A stretch of 64,000 nucleotides of DNA from Eledone cirrhosa (GCA_964016885.1 OZ024748.1:26543515-26607514), one strand, 5' to 3'; shown: positions 34,875 through 45,738, counted from the stretch's first letter. The notes: generated by a model not told the origin, from the sequence alone. Numbers and translations: made by a program.

Positions 34875-35140
34875 TAACACTTTCATTACCATATTTCTAA
34901 TGAAAGATACTGTCTATGTCATTAACCATTTCCTTAGCATATTTCAAATGAAAGACACTGTCTAAGGTGTTCATATAATGTTGAAAATAATCAAGAATTT
35001 GGGATTATTAAGCTGTTGTTTACATAACAAATGTTCTTACATAAAATAAGGTTTTTAACCACCTTAAAATGAATACTTTGGTATCATTGAATCAGAGGAG
35101 GTTTCAGGTAGTTTCGTATGAAAAGGGTTAATACTTTTGA
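34875..35140 (+). mobile_element. Interspersed TTAA-type repeat, unclassified
   Basis: Contains TTAACACTTTCATTACCATA, GAAAATAATCAAGAATTTG, TTATTAAGCTGTTGTTTACA, TACATAAAATAAGGTTTTTA and GGTTTCAGGTAGTTT...AAAAGGGTTAATACTTTTGA. Fragments of the same repeat occur at 19744-19800 and, for the GGTTTCAGGTGGTTTGGTAT end, at 38104-38176. No coding capacity. Confidence 0.65.
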
Positions 35141-35882
35141 TACCAAAGCTCCTAGGTGTGTTGACAAAATCGAGAGACTTAACAAGGAGATCCTTCTGTA
35201 ATTGGAACAATCACTCTTGTCTCCCTTTTTGAAAATTGAGATTATCACTCCCAATTGCCATTGCTTAGGTAGGTGCCTTTCCAGAGATCCCAGCCACCTG
35301 GCACCCGGGAGTCAACCAGAGAACACCTTCTCTATTTAAGGCTTTTAACATCTCGAGCCGGATTTCATCTTCCCCAGCAGCCTTGCCACACTTAAGCTCT
35401 TTAACTACTCTTGTGACCTCAGCCCCTGAGAGATTAGTCACTCCTCCCAGATGCACCTCATGTACATCAGAAGATGCTGTTGTGATTGGATTTAGGAGAT
35501 CAGCAAAGTATTCTCTCCCCCTCGCAAGGATGCATCTCTCTGAAGAGAGGAGAACCCCAAACACATTCTTGATAGCAGGTGTGGAGGAGGGCTTCTTATT
35601 ACAAAGTCAGGGGATGGTCTACCATAACACTTTATTTGCTGATCTGAAGTCAGATTCCAACTCAATCCCAAACTCCTCCCATGTCTTAACTTCAGACACC
35701 TCAATGTCCTCAGGGAGTTCTTTGAATTTGGATGCAATAGTATCTCCATACCTGGTCCTGACTTCTTTATCCACCAATGCCTTCCACTTACAGAGCTGTT
35801 CTGCTAGAGAACAAGTCGCAGGTGGCAGATAGCGATATGGCCACAAGATATGATGGCTAATTGTGATATAAGTGGGCAACTG
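35141..35882 (-). pseudogene. Non-LTR retrotransposon fragment, linker to early RT (part of an inverted copy)
   Basis: Minus-strand pieces in order are: CSLAEQLCKWKALVDKEVRTRYGDTIASKFKE and VSEVKTWEEFGIELESDFRSA (linker), RPSPDFVIRS, RCILARGREYFADLLNP, GAEVTRVVKELKCGKAAGEDEIRLEMLKALNREGVLWLT (start of RT), then CQVAGISGKAPT and a remnant near 35200. The GKAxGxDxIxxExLK motif is diagnostic of LINE RT. Frameshifts join the pieces, and the sequence stops before the catalytic core. The matching endonuclease lies just upstream in the opposite orientation (36067-37200). Confidence 0.8.
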
Positions 35883-36066
35883 CCGGATGAATAAACAACC
35901 AGACCAACAGTGGTAAACTACTAGGGGAAATGGAGCACCTCTAGCTAAAAAAAAACTCTCACAACCCAGTGATGTAGCTGTCTATAAAAGCCTATTTTTC
36001 GCAGGTTTGACAAAGCACCAGATTGGTGTCTGGCATGACTAAGACCACTGAAACTGAACCTGCAAT

Positions 36067-36563
36067 ATGATGAGGAAAACAAAGACGAGTCATACCACAT
36101 CATTCTTCATGTGGGTTAACAAGAGACGTGTTCAGGCCTTAGGTAGAGGGGCCTGTTCGAAAAAATATATTGCAGTCTCCAAATCATGCCGCAAAAACTG
36201 GCGATGGGCATGTGATCTGTCCTGGGAGGCATGGGATGGATGCACAAAGATTGTGTATCCTGAGACATCAAAGAGGATCTGGAAGGGAGAAAACCTTGAC
36301 AGTTGGAACCAGGAATCCAAATACAGGTCCTTCCTTGATGAAGTGAGTGCAGTGTATATCCTGATGGGAGACTTCAATGCACATGTTGGTCCTGACAACC
36401 TGACATGGAAAGGAGTGATTGAAAGGAACAATGATCCCAATCTAAATATAAATGGAGAGGCCTAATTAGACTTCTGTTCTAGCAATGGATTCTCTATTAT
36501 GAACACCTTCTTCCAGCCCAGAGACATCCATGGTAAAAGGGGAATCAGGAGCAGAGATCAATA
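36067..36563 (+). pseudogene. LINE endonuclease fragment, 5' piece (inverted relative to its RT)
   Basis: The plus strand encodes SKYRSFLDEVSAVYILMGDFNAHVG, WKGVIERNNDPNLN, LDFCSSNGFSIMNTFFQPRDIHG and then NQEQRSI. MGDFNAHVG is the conserved GDFN block of the apurinic-type endonuclease of non-LTR elements. A stop (GCC TAA) and a frameshift break the frame. The domain is interrupted at 36564 by a DNA element and resumes at 37011. Confidence 0.85.
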
Positions 36564-37008
36564 ACACTGGTCAATAAAATTTTGCTTTTTTTTTCTGCTG
36601 ACCACAGTTTAAGACCTATTCTTCAATAATTTTTTTAAATGGCAATATATTTTTCTATCACATCGGCTGGTCCATATTGGCCCCCACCTATAGCTACAAG
36701 AGATAGCACACTGGTCAACAAAATTTTGCTTTTTTTTCTGTTGACCAAAATTTGGGACCAGTTCTTGAGTCATTTTGGATCACTGAGTTTAAAAATGGCA
36801 ATATTTTTTTTCTATCACATCAAGTTTTCACTTGGTCAACAAGGAGGGTATACAAAATATCTGTGTTTCCTGTGTTTATGGGATAGCCAAACGAAAGACA
36901 AACATGAAAACTTGATGTGTTAGGGGAAAATGGATGCTATATCAGCACCTCAAAATTAGCTAAAAACAACAACAAAACCTAACTCAGCAAAAAGTGTGTT
37001 GACCAGTG
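36564..37008. mobile_element. 445-bp TA-flanked DNA element nested in the LINE endonuclease
   Basis: The left end is ACACTGGTCAATAAAATTTT and the right end TTGACCAGTG. TA stands on each side (36562-36563 and 37009-37010). Removing the element and one TA restores the endonuclease frame R-S-I-I-D-L, direct evidence of a precise TA-target insertion. Inside, a second forward copy of ACTGGTCAACAAAATTTTGC at 36712 starts a diverged duplicate of the left 140 bp. No transposase ORF; Tc1/mariner-type by target site. Confidence 0.85.
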
Positions 37009-37010
37009 TA

Positions 37011-37212
37011 ATTGATTTGGTTATTGTCTCTGATCTGTTTGATTGTGCTGGATGTTTGTGTTAATATAGGGGCTGAACTGTCAATTGATCACTGTCTAGT
37101 TGTCTGCAACTCAAATAAAGCCAAAAAAAGCCCACAAAACTGGCAGGTCCAGGATGACCTACAGGAAATCAAGGAGATGTTAGCCAAAATTCCAAAGGTA
37201 TTTAGTTTTTAA
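37011..37212 (+). pseudogene. LINE endonuclease fragment, 3' piece
   Basis: Continues the endonuclease at IDLVIVSDLFD and GAELSIDHCLVVCN. The SxDH block is the last catalytic motif of the endonuclease fold (Asp and His present). KKSPQNWQVQDDLQEIKEMLAKIPK from the linker follows. It is broken from the 5' piece by the nested TA-flanked element and carries its own frame errors. Confidence 0.8.
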
Positions 37213-37540
37213 TTTACATCCTATAGAGCTTGTGTTTGTTTAGCTTTCATTCTTCCAGGATGGATAAAATAAATTACCCCAAGTACTGCTGTTGAATTAA
37301 CTGGGTGTTGTACCTAAATTAAAAACAATTATTTTCATAGGCATAACTGCAGTGTAAAAACAATTTTAAAAAAGACCCTAGTCTCAGATACACTGTTAAC
37401 AAACAAACAAAACAAAGAAAATGATAGCCTGATCATAACTGTAGCAACTGATTGTTTGATTATATGTCTGTTGGATCATGACTGGTCTGGAGAATAAGAA
37501 ATGGCAACCATTTTCTAAGTAGAAACTAGATACACAAGGA
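37213..37540. other. Unclassified intergenic DNA
   Basis: No element or gene seen. It may contain further LINE linker sequence too decayed to read. Confidence 0.4.
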
Positions 37541-37890
37541 CCCTATTTTTATGTATGCAAGCTCTATTTTATGTTTGTAAGCCCTATTTTATGTATGTGA
37601 GCGAGCCCTATTTTATGGATGTAAGCCCTATCTTTATGTATGCAAGCCTTATTTTTATGTATCTAAGCCCTATCTAATTTTTATGTATCTAAGCCCTATC
37701 TAATTTTTATGTATGTAAACCCTGTTTTCTGTATATATATATATTCAATTTTCTATACGGAAATTCTACTTTGTATGTAAACTCTATTTTGTGTGTATGT
37801 AAACAGTACTTTGTCAATGTAAACTCTATTTTGTGTGTATGTAAACTCTATTTTGTGTGTATGTAAACAGTATTTTGTCAATGTAAACAT
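37541..37890. repeat. Degenerate minisatellite, unit about 20-24 bp
   Basis: Roughly 15 units of the type CCCTATTTTATGTATGTAAG in the first half and CTCTATTTTGTGTGTATGTA in the second, broken by a short TA run near 37731. Units drift gradually along the array. Confidence 0.8.
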
Positions 37891-38030
37891 ACTAACTTCC
37901 GACGGTGAAAAATGTTTAAGAGATAAACTCTATAAATATGGTTGTAAAATATTTCATTCAACTTTCTAAAGATATCATGAAGTGATGTGGCTTAGTGGTT
38001 AAAGTGTTGGGTTTAACTCGCTGTAAAATG

Positions 38031-38176
38031 TTACCTCAAAAGTGTCCCATCCAACCCATACTGGCATGGAAAATTCAACATAAAATACGATGACGATGAT
38101 GATGAATACTTTAAAATAAAAAGTTTACTATCATAGAATTGGGGTGGTTTCAGGTGGTTTGGTATCAAAAGGGTTA
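38031..38176 (-). mobile_element. CATC-family fragment followed by TTAA-type repeat end
   Basis: TCCCATCCAACCCATACTGG and GATGACGATGATGATGA are the reverse of the CATC-family head. Directly after, GGTGGTTTCAGGTGGTTTGG and AAAAGGGTTAA match the end of the repeat at 34875-35140. Confidence 0.65.
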
Positions 38177-38362
38177 AGACCAAAACAATAATTGAAATTT
38201 CTCTCTTCGCTGGAGAAAGAAGACAGAAACCTAACAGCAATTGTTAGCAATTCTCAAATAAAAGGGGAGATAATTTCAAGAAATTAAGAATTAATATTTC
38301 GAAGGTGATTTCCATGAGCACATATTACTTAGTAATTTAATATAAACCATATAATTCTGCAT

Positions 38363-38414
38363 CTAACCCATGTAGGCATGGAAAATAGGTGTAAACTATG
38401 ATGATAATTATGAA
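38363..38414 (-). mobile_element. CATC-family head fragment
   Basis: CATCTAACCCATGTAGGCAT and AACTATGATGATAATTATGA correspond to the reverse of the family's first 50 bp. Confidence 0.5.
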
Positions 38415-38829
38415 TATGGTTATAATATCTGTGAGGATGAACACACCACATATTATAACATCTCCGTGTATAAACACACCACACATTATATTACCTTTAT
38501 CTCCTCAACACTTTATAAAAGTCAGAGAAATTGACTTCGTATATGTTTGATAAAATAAAAATTCATTGTAGAGAGGTCCCTCTTCTCTCAGTTATAACAA
38601 ATAGAGATCAATAGAACATGATTGATATGATCAACTCCACCTTCAAAGGTGATGTCTCAATATGGCCAGAGTATAATAACAAGATTAGTTAGAGAATGTG
38701 TGGAGAATTATAGCGAAGTGAGAAATATGACAGTGAAAAGCTGCAGAGAAAGCTTCTGGTGGCAAAAAAACAGGAACTAGTTATTGAGAGTAGTTTCATT
38801 AATAGCCTGTATATGGTAGTGCACATACT

Positions 38830-39237
38830 TAAATATGGAATGTTACACGATCCACAGCCCCAGTGGACAGGCTGGAGAAAGCGTTCCCCCGGAGGACGGC
38901 AAGCGAAACGCGCTGGAAAAGCCACTCCAACTCACGGGGCTCACACCTGCGGCTGGCCAGCTCAGCGTCTATGGTGGTGAGTAGGGAGGTGGCCCTAGGG
39001 CCGAGGGCACCAGAAGTCTCCACTGCCAGGGGAACGACTGCAAACCTGTCGGAGAGCGACCGGTATTTGAGGAGTTTGGCCCCCTCAGCCCGACGTGCAG
39101 CAGAACCTGGGTTAGTCGCAGACTGCACCAGGTTGTGGCTGCAGAAAGTGTCGGTGCAAGTAGCATCCCAGACAAGGGGTTTGCCACCGCAGAACGGGAA
39201 GATGGTCGTCATGCCATCTGGCCTTTGGCCGTCCCCT
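38830..39237 (-). pseudogene. GC-rich retroelement fragment, PD-(D/E)xK-like C-terminal region
   Basis: The minus strand is open for about 135 codons and reads GQRPDGMTTI, CGGKPLVWDATCTDTF, NPGSAARRAEGAKLLKYRSL, VVPLAVETSGALGPRATSLL, WLFQRVSLAVLRGNAFSSL. The RPDG - PLVWDxTxxDT - AVETxG - QRxSLAxxRGNA order recurs in the C-terminal part of reverse-transcriptase-bearing elements of many invertebrates. The D...ETxG spacing suggests a nuclease-like fold (inference). It is abruptly GC-rich beside AT-rich flanks and has no frame damage in the conserved part, so it looks recent. No RT core is next to it. Overlapping ORFs on the other strand are shadows. Confidence 0.65.
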
Positions 39238-39289
39238 TGTATAATAACTGGAGGCTGGAAAACAATGAAATAAAAAAAAAAGAAAAGAA

Positions 39290-39806
39290 TTATATTTGTG
39301 TATGTCTGTATGTATGTTTCTGTGTTTGTGTTTGTGTTTGTGTGTGTATATGTGTATCTGTGTATGTGTGTGTGTATGCATGTGTCTAAGTGTGTGTGTG
39401 TATGCGTGTGTCTAAGTGTGTGTGTGTGTGTGTATGCGTGTGTCTAAGTGTGTGTGTGTGTCTATATGTGTCTAAGTGTGTGTGTGTATGTGTGTGTCTA
39501 AGTGTGTAAGTGTGTGTCTGTATGTGTGTGTGTATGTGTCTAAGTGTGTAAGTGTGTGTCTGTATGTGTCTGTATGTGTGTGTATGTGTCTAAGTGTGTA
39601 AGTGTGTGTCTATATGTGTGTATGTGTCTAACTGTGTAAGTGTGTGTCTGTATGTGTGTGTCTAAGTGTGTAAGTGTGTGTCTGTATGTGTGTGTGTGTG
39701 TCTAAGTGTGTAAGTGTGTGTCTATATGTGTGTATGTGTCTAACTGTGTAAGTGTGTGTCTGTATGCGTGTGTGTATATGTCTAAGTGTGTCTGTATGTG
39801 TGTGTG

Positions 39807-39839
<33 letters not shown>

Positions 39840-39840
39840 C
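39290..39840. repeat. (GT)n-rich satellite with GTGTCTAAGTGTGTAAGTG units
   Basis: About 550 bp of GT repeats with recurring TCTAAGTGTGTAAGTGTGTG and TCTGTATGTGTG steps, spaced 20-70 bp. Confidence 0.95.
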
Positions 39841-39904
39841 AGTGGTGCCACCACTACACAGAACAGTAACAACAGATATCTTCTCACCATCTTTTACACT
39901 TCCG

Positions 39905-40625
39905 TTTAATGTAAGAGAGAACATATGCTAAAACTCCCACCACACACACACACATTTACATACACAAACACACACATATATATATAAAAGAACATATGCT
40001 AAAACTACCATCACACACAAACTCACACATAAATACACAAACACACACACATATACACAAACACACACATGTAAAAGAACATATGCTCAAACTACCATCA
40101 CACACACATAGATACACAAACACACACACAGATACACAAACACACACACATATGTAAGAGAACATATGCTAAAACTACCATCACACACACATTTATATAC
40201 ACACTCACAGACACATACACATGCACACATTTATATACACGTTTATACACACAAACACACACATATACAGATACATACACACAGATATAAGAGAGCTTAT
40301 GCTAAAACTACCATCACGCACACACACACACATTTATACACATAAACACACACACACACACAGATAAAGATACACATACACAGGCACACATTTATATACA
40401 CACACACATATATATGTAAGAACATATGCTAAAACTACTGTCTCACACACACATACACAAAGATGCTAAAACTACAATCATACACACATACATACACATA
40501 TATATATACACACAAACATATGCTAAAACTACTATCACACAAACACACACACATATACATACACAAACATATCACACACACTTATATACACAAACATATA
40601 CTGAAACTACCATCACCCAAATATA
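39905..40625. repeat. (CA)n-rich satellite with a CATATGCTAAAACTACCATC anchor
   Basis: The anchor AACATATGCTAAAACTACC (or a close variant) appears about nine times between about 39919 and 40612. Spacers of 60-140 bp are CA-rich with ATACACAAACACACACA content. Confidence 0.9.
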
Positions 40626-40929
40626 CACATACACACATACATGTGTGTATTTACCAAAGTCATACATAACCCAGACACACTTAGATATTTGTGTATTACT
40701 ACATACACAAAGGCAGCGATATAAACAAACACATTCATACACAAATATACATTTACATAGATATGTGTATGCCTGCACACACATACACACATGCCTGTAT
40801 ACACAAACACACAGAAAAAGAGACACATACACACATGTATATATGTGTACAGACACATAAACAAGCACATTCCTATACACATACATATACAACACTCCTA
40901 CAATGCAAACACAGATGAATGTGCACATA
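40626..40929. repeat. CA/TA-rich low-complexity DNA
   Basis: Imperfect ACAC/ACAT repeats continue from the anchored satellite up to the mariner end. ORFs on both strands are compositional. Confidence 0.8.
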
Positions 40930-41665
40930 CACAGGGTGTAACAGGTAAATTGGGACATGTTTCAAATGGGTATATTTCTGATTTTGTTGGAGTTTAAATT
41001 TTAAATATTACCAGAATCACTTATTCATAATTTGTTCAATCTGAAATAAAAAATAGTATGTTAATAAAGAATGAAACTGTAGAAGTGTAATTTCTAAATT
41101 ATTTCACACCACCAAAAGTGCTGGGGAGATTGTTAGAGCCACAAAGTATGTTAAATCTACTGTTTTTAGAGTTGTAGCCAATTTGAAGAAAAGTCAGGAT
41201 GTTCAGAGAAAGCCTCACAGTCCTCGCAGTGATCAAAAATGCACACCTCAAACGATTGATTCAGTTGAACCAATCAAAATCGATGACGAAGTTAGCTCGC
41301 TCAAGATCAAGGAATCAGTAAAATGACCATTTCTAGGGCTGTGAGATAAGACCTCCATATGAAAGCATATGTGAAGAGACACTGTAACAGCCTAACTACC
41401 TGCTCCAAAGCCATTCAAGCTGAAAGAAGTCCCAAACTTCTTAGTCATCTGAAATATTGAGGTGGAGACGTCCGCATCTTCGTGGATGAAAAGAAGTTTG
41501 TTGTAGACGAAGTTGAAAACCATAAAAACTCACGAGTGATAGCGTACAACCCTTCCCAAGTTCCTTCAGCAATAATCTGGCAACCATTATCGTTTTTGGA
41601 GCTGTTGCAAGTGATAGGAAATTGATGCCTCCTCATTTTAATGAAGCAGGTCTTAGACTGTACAA
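40930..41665 (+). pseudogene. Mariner-like transposase element, 3'-truncated
   Basis: The left terminus is CACAGGGTGTAACAGG after a TA, as for mariner ends. The plus strand carries a helix-turn-helix region (IVRATKYVKSTVFRVVANL), then KMTISRAVR, KLLSHLKY, VRIFVDEKKFVVDEVENHKNSR with the first catalytic Asp (usual form FSDEK), YNPSQVPSA, and VFGAVASDRKLMPPHFNEAGLRL. Stops and frameshifts separate the blocks. Everything after GLRL, including the other two catalytic residues and the right terminus, is replaced by the 20-bp minisatellite. Confidence 0.85.
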
Positions 41666-42868
41666 CTTCCCTTTAGACAGTCCAAGTTCCCTTTACATAG
41701 TCCAACTTCCCTTTAGACTGTACAACTTCCCTTTAGACGGTACAACTTTCCTTTAGACAGTACAACTTCCCTTTAGACTGTACAACTTCCCTTTAGACAG
41801 TCCAAGTTCCCTTTACATAGTCCAACTTCCCTTTAGACTGTACAACTTCCCTTTAGACGGTACAACTTCCCTTTAGACTGTACAACTTTCCTTTAGACTG
41901 TACAACTTTCCTTTAGACTGTACAACTTCCCTTTAGACAGTACAACTCCCTTTAGACAGTCTAACTTCCCTTTAGACAGTCCAACGTCCCTTTAGACAGC
42001 TTAACTTCCCTTTAGATAGTCCAACTTCCCTTTAGACAGTCCAACTTCCCTTTAGACTGTACAACTTCCCTTTAGACAGTCCAACTTCCCTTTAGACCGT
42101 ACAACTTCCCTTTAGACAGTCCAACTTCCCTTTAGACAGTCTAACTTCCCTTTAGACAGTCCAACTTCCCTTTAGACTGTACAACTTCCCTTTAGACAGC
42201 CCAACTTCCCTTTAGACAGTACAACTTCCCTTTAGACAGTACAACTTCCCTTTAGACAGTCCAACTTCCCTTTAGACGGTACAACTTCCCTTTAGACGGT
42301 ACAACTTCCTTTTAGACAGTACAACTTCCCTTTAGACTGTACAACTTCCCTTTAGACAGTCCAACTTCCCTTTAGACTGTACAACGTCCCTTTAGACAGT
42401 CTAACTTCCCTTTAGACTGTACAACGTCCCTTTAGACAGCTTAACTTCCCTTTAGATAGTCCAACTTCCCTTTAGACAGTCCAACTTCCCTTTAGACTGT
42501 ACAACTTCCCTTTAGACAGTCCAACTTCCCTTTAGACTGTACAACTTCCCTTTCGACAGTTTAACTTCCCTTTAGACAGTCCAACTTCCCTTTAGACTGT
42601 ACAACTTCCCTTTAGACAGTCCAACTTCCCTTTAGACTGTACAACTTCCCTTTAGACAGTCTAACTTCCCTTTAGACAGTCCAACTTCCCTTTAGACTGT
42701 ACAACTTCCCTTTAGACAGCCCACCTTCCCTTTAGACAGTCCAACTTCCCTTTAGACAGTACAACTTCCCTTTAGACAGTCCAACTTCCCTTTAGACTGT
42801 ACAACTTCCCTTTAGACAGTCTAACTTCCCTTTAGACAGTCCAACTTCCCTTTAGACTGTACAACTTC
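41652..42868. repeat. 20-bp minisatellite, about 61 copies
   Basis: The unit is TTTAGACAGTCCAACTTCCC, with frequent alternation with a TTTAGACTGTACAAC form and a rarer TTTAGACAGTCTAAC form. The period is 20 bp almost throughout, with one 19-bp unit near 41941. It starts at the transposase codons for GLRL and stops sharply at CTTCATGTTAG. Confidence 0.97.
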
Positions 42869-43280
42869 ATGTTAGTCTACTTTTCTCTCTTGAAACAGAA
42901 GTGTGTTCTGAACACTGTGTCACCAATCTTCTACATAGAATTTCTTCATTATAGTTTACCTACTGAGTCTTTTTATTCTCCCTATTTCCTTGACTTTTAC
43001 CTCTCACATCACCAGCACCATCATCACTGCCACCTCCATCCCCACTGCCACTACCATAGTCACCACTACTACAGACACAACCTCCACCCCCGCCACCAGT
43101 CACCACCACCACCGAGACCACAATCCCCGCCACCATCCTTCCATTTCAATTTCTCATTCCATAAACATTTCAATTTTTTATCTTCCCCTTCATTGACTAA
43201 AGCATATTTATTCCCCTCCTTCTCAGGATACTCACATGACTGCAGCTATGAAACCACTGAAACCAATGGATTAACAGCAG
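42869..43280. other. Unclassified; (CAC)-rich patch
   Basis: A (CAC/CAT)-rich segment lies at 43008-43130. The ORF across it is compositional. No gene motif. Confidence 0.5.
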
Positions 43281-43284
43281 CAGT

Positions 43285-43350
<66 letters not shown>
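43281..43350. repeat. (GT)n microsatellite
   Basis: About 33 GT units with one interruption near the start. Confidence 0.95.
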
Positions 43351-43351
<1 letters not shown>

Positions 43352-44035
43352 CTCCCTTCTCGTCTTCTCTAGGGAGAGTCAGCATCATGGATGGTGATAT
43401 TTGTTTATGTCTCACGAAAACAACAATCCTCCAGCCCAACAATAGTTATAGGCATATAAGAAAAATACATACCTTAGTAAAAAGCAGGTGAGTGTTGAAG
43501 TTGGTGTAGGAGGTGGAAGTGGTGGGTGGGGCAACCAGTCATAGATTGGTGCATTCAATCAATATCAGCCTGGGAAAATGGACAGAAAACTGAGGATAAG
43601 AATAGTATTGTTTATATTTCATACAAATAAATTTCCTCTCCTTATAAATTTATATATCGTTTTGCTGAACATTTGAGGGACATACGTCTCAGTATGGATA
43701 CTCCCGTCGCCTGTCATTTCCATTCCCGAGGTCACTCTTCCCTACATGTTTCAGTTCTCGGTGTCCTTTTACATCACAGATCACAGACCTGGCACACCAG
43801 AACAGAGCAGAGTCTGATTTTCTGCCTTGGGTCCTGTTTCTCCCAAAGCACTCAACTCTCCTCCCCAATTTCTTTAATATTACACACATACGTTCGTGCT
43901 TACTTCTCTACCCCTTGCCACCGTTATGTTTATCCTGTCCTTTGTCACACACGCAATGCGTAATTTCACCCCCTAGGTTCCTCTGGCTCTGTTATGGTCA
44001 GAAACATATTATTCTCTTACAGTTGATACAGACCA
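43351..44035. other. Unclassified, moderately GC-rich DNA
   Basis: No repeat family recognised. A 96-codon + frame (43673-43963) and an opposing 66-codon frame show no motif. Confidence 0.45.
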
Positions 44036-44625
44036 ACTAAATACGCACACACACCTCTGATTACACACACGCACAATCCCTTATATTAACATACTTTTAC
44101 TCACTGCTTTCTACTTATAAACACACACATACACTCTTTTACTTACATATACACACACATACCCTCTTAGCTTTGTACGGACATATAACACACACACGTA
44201 TATACATGCGCGAACGTATATGCACACGCTCACATATAGTTCTATATACAAGACGTTTATTTTTTTTTTTTTTTCCCTTTCTGATAGACGTGCTCCATCA
44301 TTCACTTTTCTAAAAAAATATATCAAAAAACAAAATTCCAGCATCATCAGTTTTCCAAGAGATGGACTTGTTTTTTTTCCTAAAAAGATTTTTTCAGATT
44401 CCATGTTGCCCATCACCTCAGTCTTTCTAATTTCTTCTCATTCTTTCTTCTGATGAAAGACTAGCTTCCGAAACGTCAAGACCCTCTTCCTGCTATTTCA
44501 AGCATTAAACTAATATATTCCTTCCTTATAATGTACCGTTTCTGTTGTTTATGTTTTACATACATATACATATGATGACGACGATATATGTATATATCTT
44601 CTTCTTCATCTTCTTCTTCACCCAC
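44036..44625. other. CA-rich and pyrimidine-rich DNA, no feature
   Basis: ACACAC steps lie at 44045-44230 and a T run at 44261-44276. The phrase CTTCTGATGAAAGACTAG near 44449 is not assigned. Confidence 0.45.
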
Positions 44626-45500
44626 TTATTCCTGAGAGGGTTGGTGGTGGTGGTGGTGGTGGTGGTGGTGGTGGATCAGATTCCTCAAACACTCCTGCCA
44701 GCAGCTTCCATTAGAAACAACTGTCTCCAACTGATCCAGCTGGATCTCCAAGCAAGACAAACCAAGGACATGGATGTTATCGAACCATCTTGCTCGGGGT
44801 CCACCCCTGGGCCTCCTTCCAGTTGGTTTTGTCTGTAAAATCTGTTCAGTGATTCTTTCCTGGGATATTCTCACCACATGTCCTTAGTATTGGAGCTGTG
44901 ATCTCTCAATTTAAGGAAATAGCAGCTCTTCCTGGAGTGACTCTCTGATCTCCGAGCTACATGCTCAATCGAGTAACATTACTCCAAAGACCCTTCGGAG
45001 GAATCTCCTTTTGACCGCTTGTATTTGGGATCGTATTCTTTCGGTCATTACCCAAGATTTATGACCATAGGTAAGGGTTGGCACAAATACAGAATTGCAG
45101 AAAGTGAGTTTGGCTTTTACACCTACCTCCCTTCTTCTGATTACCAAATGCTGAAGCTGGCACATTACTGCACCAGCTCCTGCAATTCTTGGACTTAATC
45201 CAGCCTCCTGCCTTCCATCACTCATGAACACAGCCCGAGATACTTGAACTTCTCTACCTGCTTCAGTGGAACTCCATTCACATGTAGAGTGCATTGCACA
45301 GGCTTCCTTGAGAGGATGAGTGTCTCAGTTTTCACAGCAGTGATTTTCATTCCAGCCATGTAGCACTCAGCATCAAACCTATGAAGTCCAAGTAGGGGAT
45401 CACCTTCTGTCGAGTTAAGTAACACTATGTCGTCTGCAAATTCCAGCTGATTGATTTTACACCTGCAAGTCATAATACCACTTTGAACCTGGCTGTGCAT
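44626..45500 (-). pseudogene. Non-LTR retrotransposon 3' part with FADD catalytic motif
   Basis: The minus strand encodes CRCKINQLEFADDIVLLN (RT catalytic FADD), DAECYMAGMKITAVKTETLILSRK, VNGVPLKQVEKFKYLG, then after a frameshift SPRIAGAGAVMCQLQ, PTLTYGHKSWVMTERIRSQ, and the C-terminal RISQERITEQILQTKPTGRRPRGGP with LSCLEIQLDQLE. Catalytic residues are visible, but frameshifts at about 45230-45290 and 44880-44960 break the frame. The RT fingers and endonuclease are missing. Confidence 0.85.
44638..44674. repeat. (GGT)n microsatellite
   Basis: About 11 GGT units at the 3' border of the LINE fragment. Confidence 0.9.
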
Positions 45501-45699
45501 GTAAATCCTGTGATAGCAAGCTCACAGCACACAACACAAAAACAAGATGGTGTAGGATACAAAATAAAAATCCAGTCACTGAGGAGGTCACAGAATGTGT
45601 CACGAAAGAGCTTTGACAATATATAAACAACCATCCAGTTATCGAACCAACCAACCAACCGGAAAACCCTCCCAAAGTATAACAATATATATATAAGGA

Positions 45700-45738
45700 A
45701 AAAAGATGAAATCGATAATTAATGATTTCATCTTTTTA
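45700..45738. other. Short palindrome
   Basis: AAAAAGATGAAATC and GATTTCATCTTTTT face each other across about 10 bp. Likely a hairpin-prone repeat end; no function assigned. Confidence 0.6.

Noticed and set aside
38863..39273. 136-codon plus-strand ORF
   Set aside because: The complementary minus frame carries the conserved retroelement motifs; the plus frame is its GC-rich shadow.
39905..40625. CRISPR-like array from the 20-bp anchor with variable spacers
   Set aside because: Spacers are low-complexity CA repeats of irregular length in a eukaryotic genome.
45700..45738. Rho-independent-type terminator
   Set aside because: A hairpin with AT flanks, but the genome is eukaryotic and no transcription unit ends here.
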